Assembly (NCBI RefSeq): GCF_026339935.1
Contig: NZ_JAPEPX010000001.1
Coordinates: forward strand, 1,532,501 to 1,596,500
DNA: 64,000 bases
Direction: 5' to 3'
Origin: Streptomyces sp. NBC_01551
GTDB taxonomy: Bacteria; Actinomycetota; Actinomycetes; Streptomycetales; Streptomycetaceae
Positions 48,744 to 58,941 of the stretch are shown here, one piece after another (position 1 is the first letter of the stretch; every line of letters begins with the position of its first letter). Below the pieces are notes generated by a model. That model was not told the origin of the DNA. It searched no databases and saw only the letters and a list, made by a program, of their open reading frames with translations. A program made the position numbers and the translations under genes.

Positions 48744-49382
48744 CTACGGGAGGCGGGCGCGGACCCGCTTGGCCAGGTCGGCGGCGGCGGCGCCGGGGTC
48801 GGAGGCCTCGGTGACGGCGCGTACGACGACGACGCGAGTGGCGCCCGCGTCGAGGACCTCGTCCAGATTCGTGCCGTCGATGCCGCCGATCGCGAACCAG
48901 GGCCGGTCCTGGGCGAGCGCCGCGGTGTACCGGACGAGGTCGAGGCCGGGGGCGTGGCGGCCGGGCTTGGTGGGGGTGGGCCAGCAGGGGCCGGTGCAGA
49001 AGTAGTCCACGCCGGGCTCGGCGACGGCGGCGTCGACCTCGGATTCCGCGTGGCAGGAGCGTCCGATGAGGACGGCCCCGGGGAGGATCGCGCGGGCGGC
49101 CGGCACCGGGATGTCGCCCTGGCCGAGGTGCAGGACGTCGGAGCCGATGGCGTGCGCGACGTCGGCGCGGTCGTTGACGGCGAGCAGCTTGCCGTGGCGG
49201 CGGGCCGCGTCGGCGAAGACCCGGAGGTGTTCGAGCTCCTCGCCGGCCTCCATGCCCTTGTCGCGGAGCTGGACGATGTCCACTCCGCCGGCGAGGACGG
49301 CGTCGAGGAACTCGGGGAGGTCACCCTGCCGCTTGCGGGCGTCCGTGCAGAGGTAGAGCCGGGCGTCGGACAGCTGCTGCAT
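48744..49382 (-). CDS. thiE: Thiamine phosphate synthase
   Basis: 212 aa TIM barrel. [17 protein letters not shown] (diphosphate-Mg site), [26 protein letters not shown] and the C-terminal [14 protein letters not shown] are ThiE motifs. Joins the pyrimidine and thiazole halves. It lies about 2 kb from, and opposite to, the riboswitch-controlled thiOSG set; I see no TPP riboswitch in front of thiE itself. Confidence 0.95.
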   Translation of the reverse strand: MQQLSDARLYLCTDARKRQGDLPEFLDAVLAGGVDIVQLRDKGMEAGEELEHLRVFADAARRHGKLLAVNDRADVAHAIGSDVLHLGQGDIPVPAARAILPGAVLIGRSCHAESEVDAAVAEPGVDYFCTGPCWPTPTKPGRHAPGLDLVRYTAALAQDRPWFAIGGIDGTNLDEVLDAGATRVVVVRAVTEASDPGAAAADLAKRVRARLP

Positions 49383-49462
49383 GGGTTACCCCCCGTGGTG
49401 GTGGCGGCGTACGGGCCCGCGCGCTCGGCCCGTACACCGCGGTGGAGCGGATGCGGATCAGG

Positions 49463-49828
49463 TCAGAGGGCGAGCGCCTGAGCGCGGCGCTTCACCTCCG
49501 TGCCGCGATTCTCGCTCAGCGCCTGCGCGGGGGTGCCGGGCAGGGTGGGGTCCGGGGTGAACATCCACTCCAGGATCTCCTCGTCGGAGAAGCCGTCGTC
49601 GCGGAGCACGGTCAGCAGGCCGGTCAGGCCCTTGACGATCTTGTCGCCGTCGATGAAGGGGGCGGGCACCTGGAGCGAACGGTTCTCGCCCCGTCGTACG
49701 GCGAGCAGCTGACCTTCCTTGACCAGCTGGCGGACCCGTGTCACCTCGATGTCGAGCATCTCGGCGATGTCGGGGAGGTACAGCCAGTCGGGGACAAGGG
49801 CATCGATCTTTGCGTCAATCTCGGTCAC
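49463..49828 (-). CDS. Rv2175c-family DNA-binding protein
   Basis: 121 aa, GTG start. N-terminal winged/excisionase-like HTH (LPDIAEMLDIEVTRVRQLVKEG, about 18-40) and a C-terminal helical region DDGFSDEEILEWMFTPDPTLPGTPAQAL typical of Rv2175c. The mycobacterial protein is a DNA-binding substrate of a PASTA-type kinase; a PASTA kinase lies at 53763 here, which makes a similar link plausible. Confidence 0.9.
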   Translation of the reverse strand: MTEIDAKIDALVPDWLYLPDIAEMLDIEVTRVRQLVKEGQLLAVRRGENRSLQVPAPFIDGDKIVKGLTGLLTVLRDDGFSDEEILEWMFTPDPTLPGTPAQALSENRGTEVKRRAQALAL

Positions 49829-49934
49829 GGACCCAAGCCTGCCACCTCGGACTCGCCGCCGGTACCTGGACCACCCCGTCCGGGGTCCGGGCCCCGCCCC
49901 AGGCCCCGGACCGGGTGCCCGCCCGCGGCGTCGG

Positions 49935-49957
49935 CGGGGCCGGGTCTTCCGGCCCCG
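49935..49957 (-). terminator. Terminator after the FAD oxidoreductase gene
   Basis: CGGGGCCGG and CCGGCCCCG flank GTCTT, 20 bases downstream of the minus-strand stop; a second imperfect hairpin lies at 49884-49912. Confidence 0.55.
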
Positions 49958-49976
49958 TGGGCTCAGCCCGGGCGGG

Positions 49977-51197
49977 TCAGAGGGTGGCGGATTTGACGGG
50001 GGTGGACGGGTCCGACAGGGCGGCCGGGGAGACGGGCGTGGCCGATTCGATCAGGCGGCGGGCCTGGGCCAGGTCGCGGGGGCGGCCCACCGCGAGGATC
50101 GCCACCAGGGCTCCGCCCCGGAGCCAGCACACCGACCAGGCGGGGTCGGCCGGGTCGCCGCGCCAGATCAGCTCGTCCGCCCCGCCGTGGTACCCGGCGT
50201 ACTGCACGAAACGGCCGAACTGCTCCGACCAGAAGTACGGCACCGGGTCGTAGACCTGGGCCGGCTCCCCCGCCAGGATGTTCGCCGCGACGGAGCGAGG
50301 GCCCTGAAGGGCGTTGTCCCAGTGGTGGACCAGGAGGCGCTCCCCGTAGCGGGCCGACGGGAACGAGGCGCAGTCGCCCACCGCCCAGACCCCCGGCAGG
50401 GACGTCCGCAGGTACGCGTCCGCCGTGACCGAGCCGTCCGGGCCCAGCTCGACGCCCGAGCCCGCGAGCCAGCGCGTCGCGGGGCGGGCCCCGATGCCGA
50501 CGACCACCGCGCCCGCCTCCAGCGAGCGCCCGTCGGCCAGCGCGACCCGGCCCGCCTCCACCGAGGCCACCCGCGCGCCGGTCAGCAGCGAGGCCCCCGC
50601 CTCCTCGTACCACCGCGCCATCGGAGCCGCGACCTCCGCCGGCAGCGCGCCCGCGAGCACCCGGTCCGCCGCCTCGACGACCGTCACCTCGCAGCCCGCC
50701 TCCCGCGCGGCCGTGGCGAACTCCGCCCCGATCCAGCCGGCCCCCACGACCACGGTCGCCGGCGCCGCCGCCAGCACCGGCCGCAGCCGCGCCGCGTCGT
50801 CCAGCGTGCGCAGCAGGTGCACGCCGGGGATCCCCTCCGACCCGGGCAGCGTCAGCGGCTCCGCGCCCGTCGCCAGCACGAGCACCTCGTACGGGACCGG
50901 GCCCGCCTCGGTGTCCAGCTCGCGCTCGGCGGCCCGCAGCCCGGTGACCTCCACGCCGAGCCGCAGCTCGATGCCGAGGCCCTCGAAGTCCACGTCGAAC
51001 GCGGAATCCTCGGCCTTGCCGAGCAGCACCGCCTTCGACAGCGGCGGTCGGTCGTACGGCTGGTGCGGCTCGGCGCCCAGCAGGGTCACGGGGCCGGTCC
51101 ATCCCCGCTCCCGCAGTGCGACGGCCGTCTGCACCCCGGCCATTCCGGCACCGACGATGACGACACCGCTCTGAGTCTGTTCCGTCTGCTCGCTCAT
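49977..51197 (-). CDS. Ferredoxin-reductase-like NAD(P)/FAD oxidoreductase
   Basis: 406 aa from the ATG at 51197. FAD fold VVIVGAGMAGVQTAVALRERG, NAD fold VVVGAGWIGAEFATAAREAG, and WAVGDCASF, with a C-terminal reductase domain (WYEEA... PVPYFWSEQFGRFVQYAG). Resembles class I dioxygenase/P450 ferredoxin reductases. Divergent from the thiOSG operon. Redox partner unknown. Confidence 0.9.
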   Translation of the reverse strand: MSEQTEQTQSGVVIVGAGMAGVQTAVALRERGWTGPVTLLGAEPHQPYDRPPLSKAVLLGKAEDSAFDVDFEGLGIELRLGVEVTGLRAAERELDTEAGPVPYEVLVLATGAEPLTLPGSEGIPGVHLLRTLDDAARLRPVLAAAPATVVVGAGWIGAEFATAAREAGCEVTVVEAADRVLAGALPAEVAAPMARWYEEAGASLLTGARVASVEAGRVALADGRSLEAGAVVVGIGARPATRWLAGSGVELGPDGSVTADAYLRTSLPGVWAVGDCASFPSARYGERLLVHHWDNALQGPRSVAANILAGEPAQVYDPVPYFWSEQFGRFVQYAGYHGGADELIWRGDPADPAWSVCWLRGGALVAILAVGRPRDLAQARRLIESATPVSPAALSDPSTPVKSATL

Positions 51198-51296
51198 CCA
51201 GCCCACCCTAATCATCTGACACTCCGTCAGGAATAGTGGCCGGGGAAGGCAGCCTTACCCGGCACCGACGCCGGGGTTAGTCTGGCCACCGTACCT

Positions 51297-51390
51297 ATCG
51301 CGGGAGTCCGGGCGCACCGGACTGAGAGGGAGGCTGGACGGCCTCCGACCGTACGAACCTGATCCGGGTCATGCCGGCGAAGGGAGGGGC
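51297..51390 (+). promoter_or_regulatory. TPP riboswitch upstream of thiO
   Basis: The THI element is clear: CTGAGAGGG (51322-51330), a variable stem GGAGGCTGGACGGCCTCC, and ACCTGATCCGGGTCATGCCG (51358 on) with GCGAAGGGA. The AAGGGAGG at 51380-51387 doubles as the thiO Shine-Dalgarno, so TPP binding should block translation start. Confidence 0.95.
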
Positions 51391-51399
51391 TGGACGCCC

Positions 51400-53578
<2,179 letters not shown>

Positions 53579-53626
53579 CCTCGGCGGGGCTGGATCACCA
53601 GGCGCCGCCCGGACCCGGTCCTCAAA

Positions 53627-53661
53627 CGCCGCCGGGGCTGGATCTCCCAGCCCCGGCGGCG
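53627..53661 (+). terminator. thiG terminator, dispersed element copy D
   Basis: CGCCGCCGGGGCTGG and its exact complement flank ATCTC; TCAAACGCC and CCTCAAGCG flank the stem as in copies A and C. A second GGCGGGGCTGGATCACC fragment is at 53583. Confidence 0.75.
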
Positions 53662-53762
53662 CCTCAAGCGCGGGCTCCCGGAGGGGAGGGGTGCGTCACA
53701 GGTGCGCTGCAACGGGGCGGGATGCTGGTGGGGAGGGTTGCGGGCGCTCGTAGAATCGCCGG

Positions 53763-55685
53763 GTGGATACGACCTTGGATGACCCCATCGTCGGGCGCGT
53801 GCTCGACGGCCGCTACCGCGTCGACGCCCGCATCGCGGCCGGCGGCATGGCCACGGTCTACCGCGCCCTCGACACCCGACTCGACCGCGTCCTGGCCCTG
53901 AAGGTGATGCACCCGGCGCTCGCCGCCGACGCCGGCTTCGTCGACCGCTTCATCCGTGAGGCCAAGTCCGTCGCCCGCCTCGCGCACCCCAACGTCGTCG
54001 GCGTCTTCGACCAGGGCACGGACGGCCCGTACACGTACCTCGCCATGGAGTACGTCTCCGGCTGCACCCTGCGCGACGTGCTCCGCGAGCGCGGCGCGCT
54101 CCAGCCCCGGGCCGCGCTCGACATCCTGGAGCCCGTCCTGGCCGCCCTCGGCGCCGCGCACCGGGCCGGGTTCGTGCACCGTGACATGAAGCCGGAGAAC
54201 GTCCTGATCGGCGAGGACGGCCGGGTCAAGGTCGCGGACTTCGGGCTCGTCCGCTCCATCGACTCCGTGACGAGCACCACCGGATCCGTCCTCGGCACCG
54301 TCTCCTACCTCGCCCCCGAGCAGATCGAGAACGGCGTCGCCGACACCCGCGTGGACGTCTACGCCTGCGGCGTCGTCCTCTACGAGATGCTCACCGGGGC
54401 CAAGCCCCACACCGGCGGCAGCCCCGCCCAGGTGATCTTCCAGCACCTCAACGAGGACGTCCCGCCCCCGTCGGCCACCGTTCCCGGGCTCCCGGTCGTC
54501 CTCGACGAGCTCGTCGCGCAGGCCACCGCCCGCAACCCCGAGCTGCGCCCGTACGACGCCGCGTCCCTGCTGGGTCTGACCCTCGACGCCCGCGCCCGGA
54601 TCAGCGACGGCGAGCTGGACGCCGTACCGCCGCAGGCGCGCGCCGAGGCGCACGACCCGACCGAGGACCGCACCAGTGTGATCCCCCGGCCGGTCGCCCC
54701 GCCCGAGCCCATGAACCAGACCTCGCGGCTGTTGCTCCCGCCGACCTCCCCGGCGCAGGCGCAGGAGACGACCGCGGCCCCGGCGCCCCGGGCCGCCCGC
54801 CGCCGCGGCGTGTTCCTCGTCGTCGCCGCGGTGCTGGTCGCGCTCGGCATCGGCACCGGCGTCTGGTACATCAGCTCCGGCCAGTTCACCAAGGTCCCGA
54901 ACCTGCTCGGCAAGACCGAGGCACAGGCCAAGTCCGAGCTGTCGGCGGCCGGTCTCGGCGTGAAGGGGATCGACCGGAAGTTCAGCGAGGCCTTCGACCG
55001 CGGGACCGTGATGGACACCGACCCCGCCGGCGGCAAGCGGATCCGCGGCAACGGCGCGGTGACGCTGACCGTCTCGCGCGGCCCGGAGGTCGTCGCGGTA
55101 CCCAACCTCAAGGGCCGTCCGTTGGAGGAGGCCAAGGCCGAGCTGACGAAGACGGGCCTGGAGCCCGGCGTCGTCTCGCAGGCGTTCAGCCAGGACGTCG
55201 CGCAGGGCTCGGTGATCAGCACCGACCCGGCGGGCGGCGAGAAGCGGGCGCCCGACACGGCGGTGTCCCTGCTCGTCAGCAAGGGCCGCCCGGTGCAGGT
55301 CCCGACGGTGACCGGCGCCCCCCTCGACCAGGCCCGCGCCGCCCTCCAGGGCCTCGGCCTCAAGGTGGAGACGGCCGCCGAGCAGGTCAACTCCCCCTTC
55401 CCGGCGGGTACGGTCGCCGCCCAGTCGGCGGCCGCCGGATCCCAGGCCGCGGCCGGCGACACGGTGACGCTCACCGTCTCCAAGGGCCCCCGGCAGATCC
55501 CGGTGCCGAACGTGACCGGCCAGGACGCGGACACGGCGCGCAAGGCGCTGGAGGCCCTGGGCTTCAAGGTGAAGGTGGAGAAGCCGTTCATCTCCTTCAG
55601 CAACACCATCGACGCGCAGTCGGTGCCCGGCGGCCAGAGCGCCCCCGAGGGCAGCACGATCGTGATCCGGACCAAGGGGCTGTAG
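53763..55685 (+). CDS. pknB: PASTA-domain Ser/Thr protein kinase (PknB/Stk1 type)
   Basis: 640 aa, GTG start. Kinase domain 14-275: Gly loop IAAGGMATV, K47, HRDMKPEN (139-146), DFG at 159-161, APE. A juxtamembrane Pro/Ala linker, one membrane segment (about 348-370), then four PASTA repeats (about 375-640; FTKVPNLLGKTEAQAKSEL etc.). PASTA domains sense muropeptides or lipid II, so this is a wall-linked signalling kinase; several dcw products here are plausible targets by family knowledge. Confidence 0.96.
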   Translation: MDTTLDDPIVGRVLDGRYRVDARIAAGGMATVYRALDTRLDRVLALKVMHPALAADAGFVDRFIREAKSVARLAHPNVVGVFDQGTDGPYTYLAMEYVSGCTLRDVLRERGALQPRAALDILEPVLAALGAAHRAGFVHRDMKPENVLIGEDGRVKVADFGLVRSIDSVTSTTGSVLGTVSYLAPEQIENGVADTRVDVYACGVVLYEMLTGAKPHTGGSPAQVIFQHLNEDVPPPSATVPGLPVVLDELVAQATARNPELRPYDAASLLGLTLDARARISDGELDAVPPQARAEAHDPTEDRTSVIPRPVAPPEPMNQTSRLLLPPTSPAQAQETTAAPAPRAARRRGVFLVVAAVLVALGIGTGVWYISSGQFTKVPNLLGKTEAQAKSELSAAGLGVKGIDRKFSEAFDRGTVMDTDPAGGKRIRGNGAVTLTVSRGPEVVAVPNLKGRPLEEAKAELTKTGLEPGVVSQAFSQDVAQGSVISTDPAGGEKRAPDTAVSLLVSKGRPVQVPTVTGAPLDQARAALQGLGLKVETAAEQVNSPFPAGTVAAQSAAAGSQAAAGDTVTLTVSKGPRQIPVPNVTGQDADTARKALEALGFKVKVEKPFISFSNTIDAQSVPGGQSAPEGSTIVIRTKGL

Positions 55686-55691
55686 TCGTAC

Positions 55692-56579
55692 GTGGAACAC
55701 CTGGTGCATGGGGATCCGGCGCGCCGCAATCCCGTCGGCGGGCACGTCCCCGTCGCGGGCGGGCTGGCCTCGGTCGGGCTGACGTACGCCCGGGAGATGG
55801 GCGCCGAGGCCGTTCAGGTCTTCGTCGCGAATCCGCGCGGCTGGGCCACCCCGGTCGGCAACCCGGCGCAGGACGAGCTGTTCCGCGCCCAGTGCGCGCA
55901 GGAGTCGATCCCGGCGTACGTCCACGCTCCGTACCTGATCAACTTCGGCTCCCACACGGAGGCGACGGTCGAGAAGTCGGTGGAGTCGCTGCGGCACTCG
56001 CTGCGCCGGGGTCGCGAGATCGGCGCGCTCGGGGTGGTCGTGCACACCGGCTCGGCGACCGGCGGCCGCCCGCGCGAGGAGGCGTACGCGCAGGTCAGGG
56101 AGCACATGCTGCCGCTGCTGGACGAGCTGACGCATGACGACGACCCGTTCCTGCTGCTGGAGTCCACGGCCGGGCAGGGCTACTCGCTGTGCTCGCGGAC
56201 CTGGGACTTCGGTCCGTACTTCGAGGCGCTCGACCACCACCCGAAGCTCGGCATCTGCCTGGACACCTGCCACATCTTCGCGGCGGGGCACGACCTGGCC
56301 GAGCCCGGCGGCACGAAGCGGACGCTGGACCTGCTGGTGGACACGGTCGGCGAGGGCCGGCTGAAGCTGATCCACGCGAACGACTCCAAGGAGGGCGTGG
56401 GCGCCCACAAGGACCGGCACGCCAACATCGGCCAGGGCCACATCGGCCGCGAGGCGTTCGCCGAGCTGTTCTCGCACCCCGCGACGGAGGGCGTCCCGCT
56501 GATCATCGAGACCCCGGGCGGCAAGGAAGGGCACGCGGCCGACGTGGCGCTGCTGAAGGAGCTCCGGGAGCTGCACTGA
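55692..56579 (+). CDS. nfo: Endonuclease IV (AP endonuclease)
   Basis: 295 aa TIM barrel. GGHVPVAGGLASVGLTYARE (N-terminal), HTGSATGGRPREEAY, LGICLDTCHIFAAGHDL and HANDSKEGVGAHKDRHANIGQGHIG carry the tri-zinc ligands. Cuts 5' to abasic sites in base excision repair. GTG start 6 bases after the kinase stop. Confidence 0.93.
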   Translation: MEHLVHGDPARRNPVGGHVPVAGGLASVGLTYAREMGAEAVQVFVANPRGWATPVGNPAQDELFRAQCAQESIPAYVHAPYLINFGSHTEATVEKSVESLRHSLRRGREIGALGVVVHTGSATGGRPREEAYAQVREHMLPLLDELTHDDDPFLLLESTAGQGYSLCSRTWDFGPYFEALDHHPKLGICLDTCHIFAAGHDLAEPGGTKRTLDLLVDTVGEGRLKLIHANDSKEGVGAHKDRHANIGQGHIGREAFAELFSHPATEGVPLIIETPGGKEGHAADVALLKELRELH

Positions 56580-56590
56580 TTCCTTGAGGA

Positions 56591-56607
56591 ATACCCTAGG
56601 GGGGTAT
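56591..56607 (+). promoter_or_regulatory. CsoR-like copper operator
   Basis: ATACCC, TAGGG, GGGTAT: palindromic arms in the ATACCC(N5)GGGTAT pattern typical of actinobacterial CsoR sites. It lies 52 bases before the His-rich DUF4396 start. Confidence 0.75.
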
Positions 56608-56608
56608 A

Positions 56609-56632
56609 CGGTTCTGCTGATCGGCAGAACCG
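56609..56632 (+). promoter_or_regulatory. Leader hairpin before the DUF4396 gene
   Basis: CGGTTCTGC and GCAGAACCG (9 bp each) flank TGATCG, directly after the copper operator. Could be an attenuator or stabilising stem. Confidence 0.4.
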
Positions 56633-56658
56633 TACTCAGGCGTTCCCAGGGGGTTCCG

Positions 56659-57192
56659 ATGGATCACGCACACGACCACGAGCACGCAGATGCGCATGGG
56701 CACGAACACGGGCACGAACACGGGCATGCGCACGGGCACGGGCACGGGCACCCCAGGGCCACGTGGGCCATGGCCGCCCGGGCCACCCTCCACTGCCTCA
56801 CCGGATGCGCCATCGGCGAGGTGCTCGGCATGGTCATCGGCACCGCCCTCGGCTGGGGCAACGTGGCGACGATGGTCCTGGCGATCGTCCTCGCGTTCTT
56901 CTTCGGCTACGCGCTCACCCTGCGCGGCATCCTCTCGGCGGGTGTCGACCTGCGCACGGCCGTCCGGGTGGCGCTGGCGGCGGACACTCTTTCGATCGCC
57001 GTCATGGAGCTGATCGACAACGGCGTCATCGCCCTGTGGCCGGGCGCCATGGACGCGCACCTCTCGGAGCCGCTGTTCTGGATCGTGCTCGCGATCTCAC
57101 TCGCGGTGGCGTTCGTCGTGACGACCCCGGTCAACAAGTGGCTGATCGGCCGCGGCAAGGGGCACGCCGTCGTCCACCAGTACCACCACTGA
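56659..57192 (+). CDS. His-rich DUF4396 membrane protein, probably copper-responsive
   Basis: 177 aa from the ATG at 56659. Residues 1-34 are a His/Asp/Glu/Gly metal-binding region with about fifteen His (HEHGHEHGHAHGHGHGH). Four membrane segments follow (about 38-60, 70-92, 105-125, 145-165), the DUF4396 fold, with conserved His/Cys (HCLTGCAIGEVLG). The CsoR box upstream suggests copper control. Possibly a copper transporter or sink; no biochemical evidence known to me. Confidence 0.88.
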   Translation: MDHAHDHEHADAHGHEHGHEHGHAHGHGHGHPRATWAMAARATLHCLTGCAIGEVLGMVIGTALGWGNVATMVLAIVLAFFFGYALTLRGILSAGVDLRTAVRVALAADTLSIAVMELIDNGVIALWPGAMDAHLSEPLFWIVLAISLAVAFVVTTPVNKWLIGRGKGHAVVHQYHH

Positions 57193-57213
57193 GACCGCCG
57201 GGACCGCCGGAGC

Positions 57214-57846
57214 CTAGAGCTCGGGGCCTTCGCCCGGCTCCTCCTGGTACGAGTAGCGCTGCTCGCGCCAGGGGTCGCCGACGTTGTGGTAGCCGCGCTC
57301 CTCCCAGAAGCCGCGCCGGTCGGCGGTCATGTACTCGACGCCGCGCACCCACTTGGGGCCCTTCCAGGCGTACAGGTGCGGGACGACCAGCCGAAGCGGG
57401 AACCCGTGCTCGGCGGTGAGCAGTTCGCCGCCCTGGTGGGTGGCGAAAACGGTCCGCTCGGAGGCGAAGTCGGCCAGCCGCATGTTGGAGCTGAAGCCGT
57501 ACTCGGCCCACACCATCACGTGCGTGACCTGCGGTGCCGGCGGGGCCAGTTCGAGCACGGTGCGCGCGAGCACCCCGCCCCATTCGGCCCCGAGCATGCT
57601 GAACTTGGTCACGCAGTGCAGATCGGCCACGACCGATTCGAACGGCAGCGCCGCGAACTCCTCGTGGTTCCAGCAGTGCTTCTCGCCGTCGGCCGTCGCG
57701 CCGAAGACGCGGAACTCCCAGCGGTCCGGCTTGAACTTGGGTACGGGCCCGTAATGGGTGACCGGCCAGCCCCTCTGCAACCGCTGCCCCGGAGGGAGCT
57801 CAAGCTGCTCTGCTCCCGGAGATTCCCGGCTTTCCGGCTGACCCAT
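57214..57846 (-). CDS. Sulfite-oxidase-like molybdopterin protein
   Basis: 210 aa from the ATG at 57846. Oxidoreductase molybdopterin-binding domain: WNHEEFAALPFESVVADLHCVTKFS with the Mo-ligating Cys, and PLRLVVPHLYAWKGPKWVRGVEYM. Resembles YedY/MsrP-type soluble homologues lacking a signal peptide. Substrate unknown. Convergent with the DUF4396 gene (21-base gap). Confidence 0.9.
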   Translation of the reverse strand: MGQPESRESPGAEQLELPPGQRLQRGWPVTHYGPVPKFKPDRWEFRVFGATADGEKHCWNHEEFAALPFESVVADLHCVTKFSMLGAEWGGVLARTVLELAPPAPQVTHVMVWAEYGFSSNMRLADFASERTVFATHQGGELLTAEHGFPLRLVVPHLYAWKGPKWVRGVEYMTADRRGFWEERGYHNVGDPWREQRYSYQEEPGEGPEL

Positions 57847-58019
57847 GACTCCATGGTGACAGACTGCCCGGGGTGGTCGTGACCAGGTCTGGGCCGATTC
57901 GGGCAAGTCAGGGTAACTCCCACTAAGGAGGCACTTACTGGACGACCCCAGGCGGCGGTGCAAGGATGCGCGCAACTGCCCCGTCACATAGCTGACATTG
58001 CCTGGAAGGAGCCTCTGCA

Positions 58020-58496
58020 ATGCACGGCGACCCCGAGGTCCTTGAGTTTCTGAACGAGCAGCTGACCGGCGAGCTGACGGCCATCAACCAGTACTGGCTG
58101 CACTACCGCATCCAGGACAACAAGGGCTGGACCAAGCTCGCCAAGTACACGCGTGAAGAGTCCATCGACGAGATGAAGCACGCGGACAAGCTCACCGAGC
58201 GCATCCTGATGCTCGACGGCCTGCCGAATTACCAGCGCCTCTTCCACGTGCGCGTCGGACAGACGGTCACGGAGATGTTCAAGGCGGACCGCCAGGTGGA
58301 GGTGGAGGCGATCGACCGCCTCAGGCGCGGGATCGAGGTCATGCGCGGCAAGGGAGACGTCACCTCCGCGCGGATCTTCGAGGAGATCCTCGAAGACGAG
58401 GAGCACCACATCGACTACCTGGACACCCAGCTGGAACTGATCAAGACCCTCGGTGAGGCGAACTACCTCTCCCAGCAGATCGAGCAGCCGAGCTGA
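58020..58496 (+). CDS. bfr: Bacterioferritin
   Basis: 158 aa four-helix protein. Dinuclear iron ligands E18, E51, H54, E94, E127 and H130 are all present, and the heme ligand M52 is conserved (EMKHAD, 51-56). Forms 24-subunit iron-storage shells. GGAAGGAG lies 8 bases upstream of the ATG. Convergent with the ferredoxin gene, 35 bases between stops. The 57847-58019 gap holds its promoter; I did not see a strong iron box there. Confidence 0.97.
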   Translation: MHGDPEVLEFLNEQLTGELTAINQYWLHYRIQDNKGWTKLAKYTREESIDEMKHADKLTERILMLDGLPNYQRLFHVRVGQTVTEMFKADRQVEVEAIDRLRRGIEVMRGKGDVTSARIFEEILEDEEHHIDYLDTQLELIKTLGEANYLSQQIEQPS

Positions 58497-58531
58497 CCGA
58501 CCGCACCAGAGCCGGTCGCGCGCAGGACGGG

Positions 58532-58771
58532 CTAGGCGGCTTCGGCGAGGCGCGGGGCGGCCGCGAGCACGGCGTCGGTCTCGCCCTTCTCCAGCAGTTC
58601 CCGGCGGGGGCACGCGCCGCGGCCGAGGATGCCCTGGATGGTCCGGACGCAGGAGCCGCAGTCGGTTCCGGCCTTGGTGGCCGAGGCGATCTGGCGGGGG
58701 GTGCAGGCCCCGGCAGCCGCATGTTCCTTGACCTGCTTGTCGGTGACCCCGAAGCAAGAGCAGACGTACAC
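58532..58771 (-). CDS. bfd: Bacterioferritin-associated ferredoxin (Bfd-like)
   Basis: 79 aa from the GTG at 58771, chosen because AGGGAGG ends 8 bases upstream; the frame is open to 58810. [2Fe-2S] ligands C4, C6 (MYVCSCFGV) and C38, C41 (TDCGSC) match Bfd's CxC...CxxC. Bfd reduces stored ferric iron to release it from bacterioferritin. Two iron boxes upstream suggest induction when iron is scarce. Confidence 0.92.
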   Translation of the reverse strand: MYVCSCFGVTDKQVKEHAAAGACTPRQIASATKAGTDCGSCVRTIQGILGRGACPRRELLEKGETDAVLAAAPRLAEAA

Positions 58772-58816
58772 GCGGTTCACCTCCCTGACCGGAATGGTTC
58801 GGCGAGCCATCCCCGA

Positions 58817-58835
58817 TTCGGTGAGGCTTACCTAA
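58817..58835 (-). promoter_or_regulatory. DmdR1/IdeR iron box 1 before bfd
   Basis: TTCGGTGAGGCTTACCTAA matches the TTAGGTTAGGCTAACCTAA consensus at about 16 of 19 positions, 46 bases before the bfd start. Confidence 0.75.
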
Positions 58836-58842
58836 CCGTACC

Positions 58843-58861
58843 CAAAGTTAGGGTCACCTAA
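58843..58861 (-). promoter_or_regulatory. DmdR1/IdeR iron box 2 before bfd
   Basis: CAAAGTTAGGGTCACCTAA matches the iron-box consensus less well (about 13-14 of 19). Spaced 26 bases from box 1. Confidence 0.55.
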
Positions 58862-58874
58862 AAGCCCCGGGCAC

Positions 58875-58915
58875 GACAGTGGGGCGCGGATCACATCGAT
58901 CCGCGCCCCACTGTC
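58875..58915 (-). terminator. DAHP synthase terminator
   Basis: GACAGTGGGGCGCGGATC and its exact complement flank ACATC, 18 bp, 27 bases downstream of the minus-strand stop at 58942. It also insulates the bfd promoter. Confidence 0.8.
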
Positions 58916-58941
58916 ATAGGAAGCTACATCCCGGAGATCGC

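Noticed and set aside
53664..56576. 970-codon minus-strand frame opposite the PASTA kinase
   Set aside because: Antisense shadow of the kinase and nfo genes; no domain visible.
57900..57945. Iron box in front of bacterioferritin
   Set aside because: AGTCAGGGTAACTCCCACTAA has only partial similarity to the consensus and poor symmetry; left unannotated.
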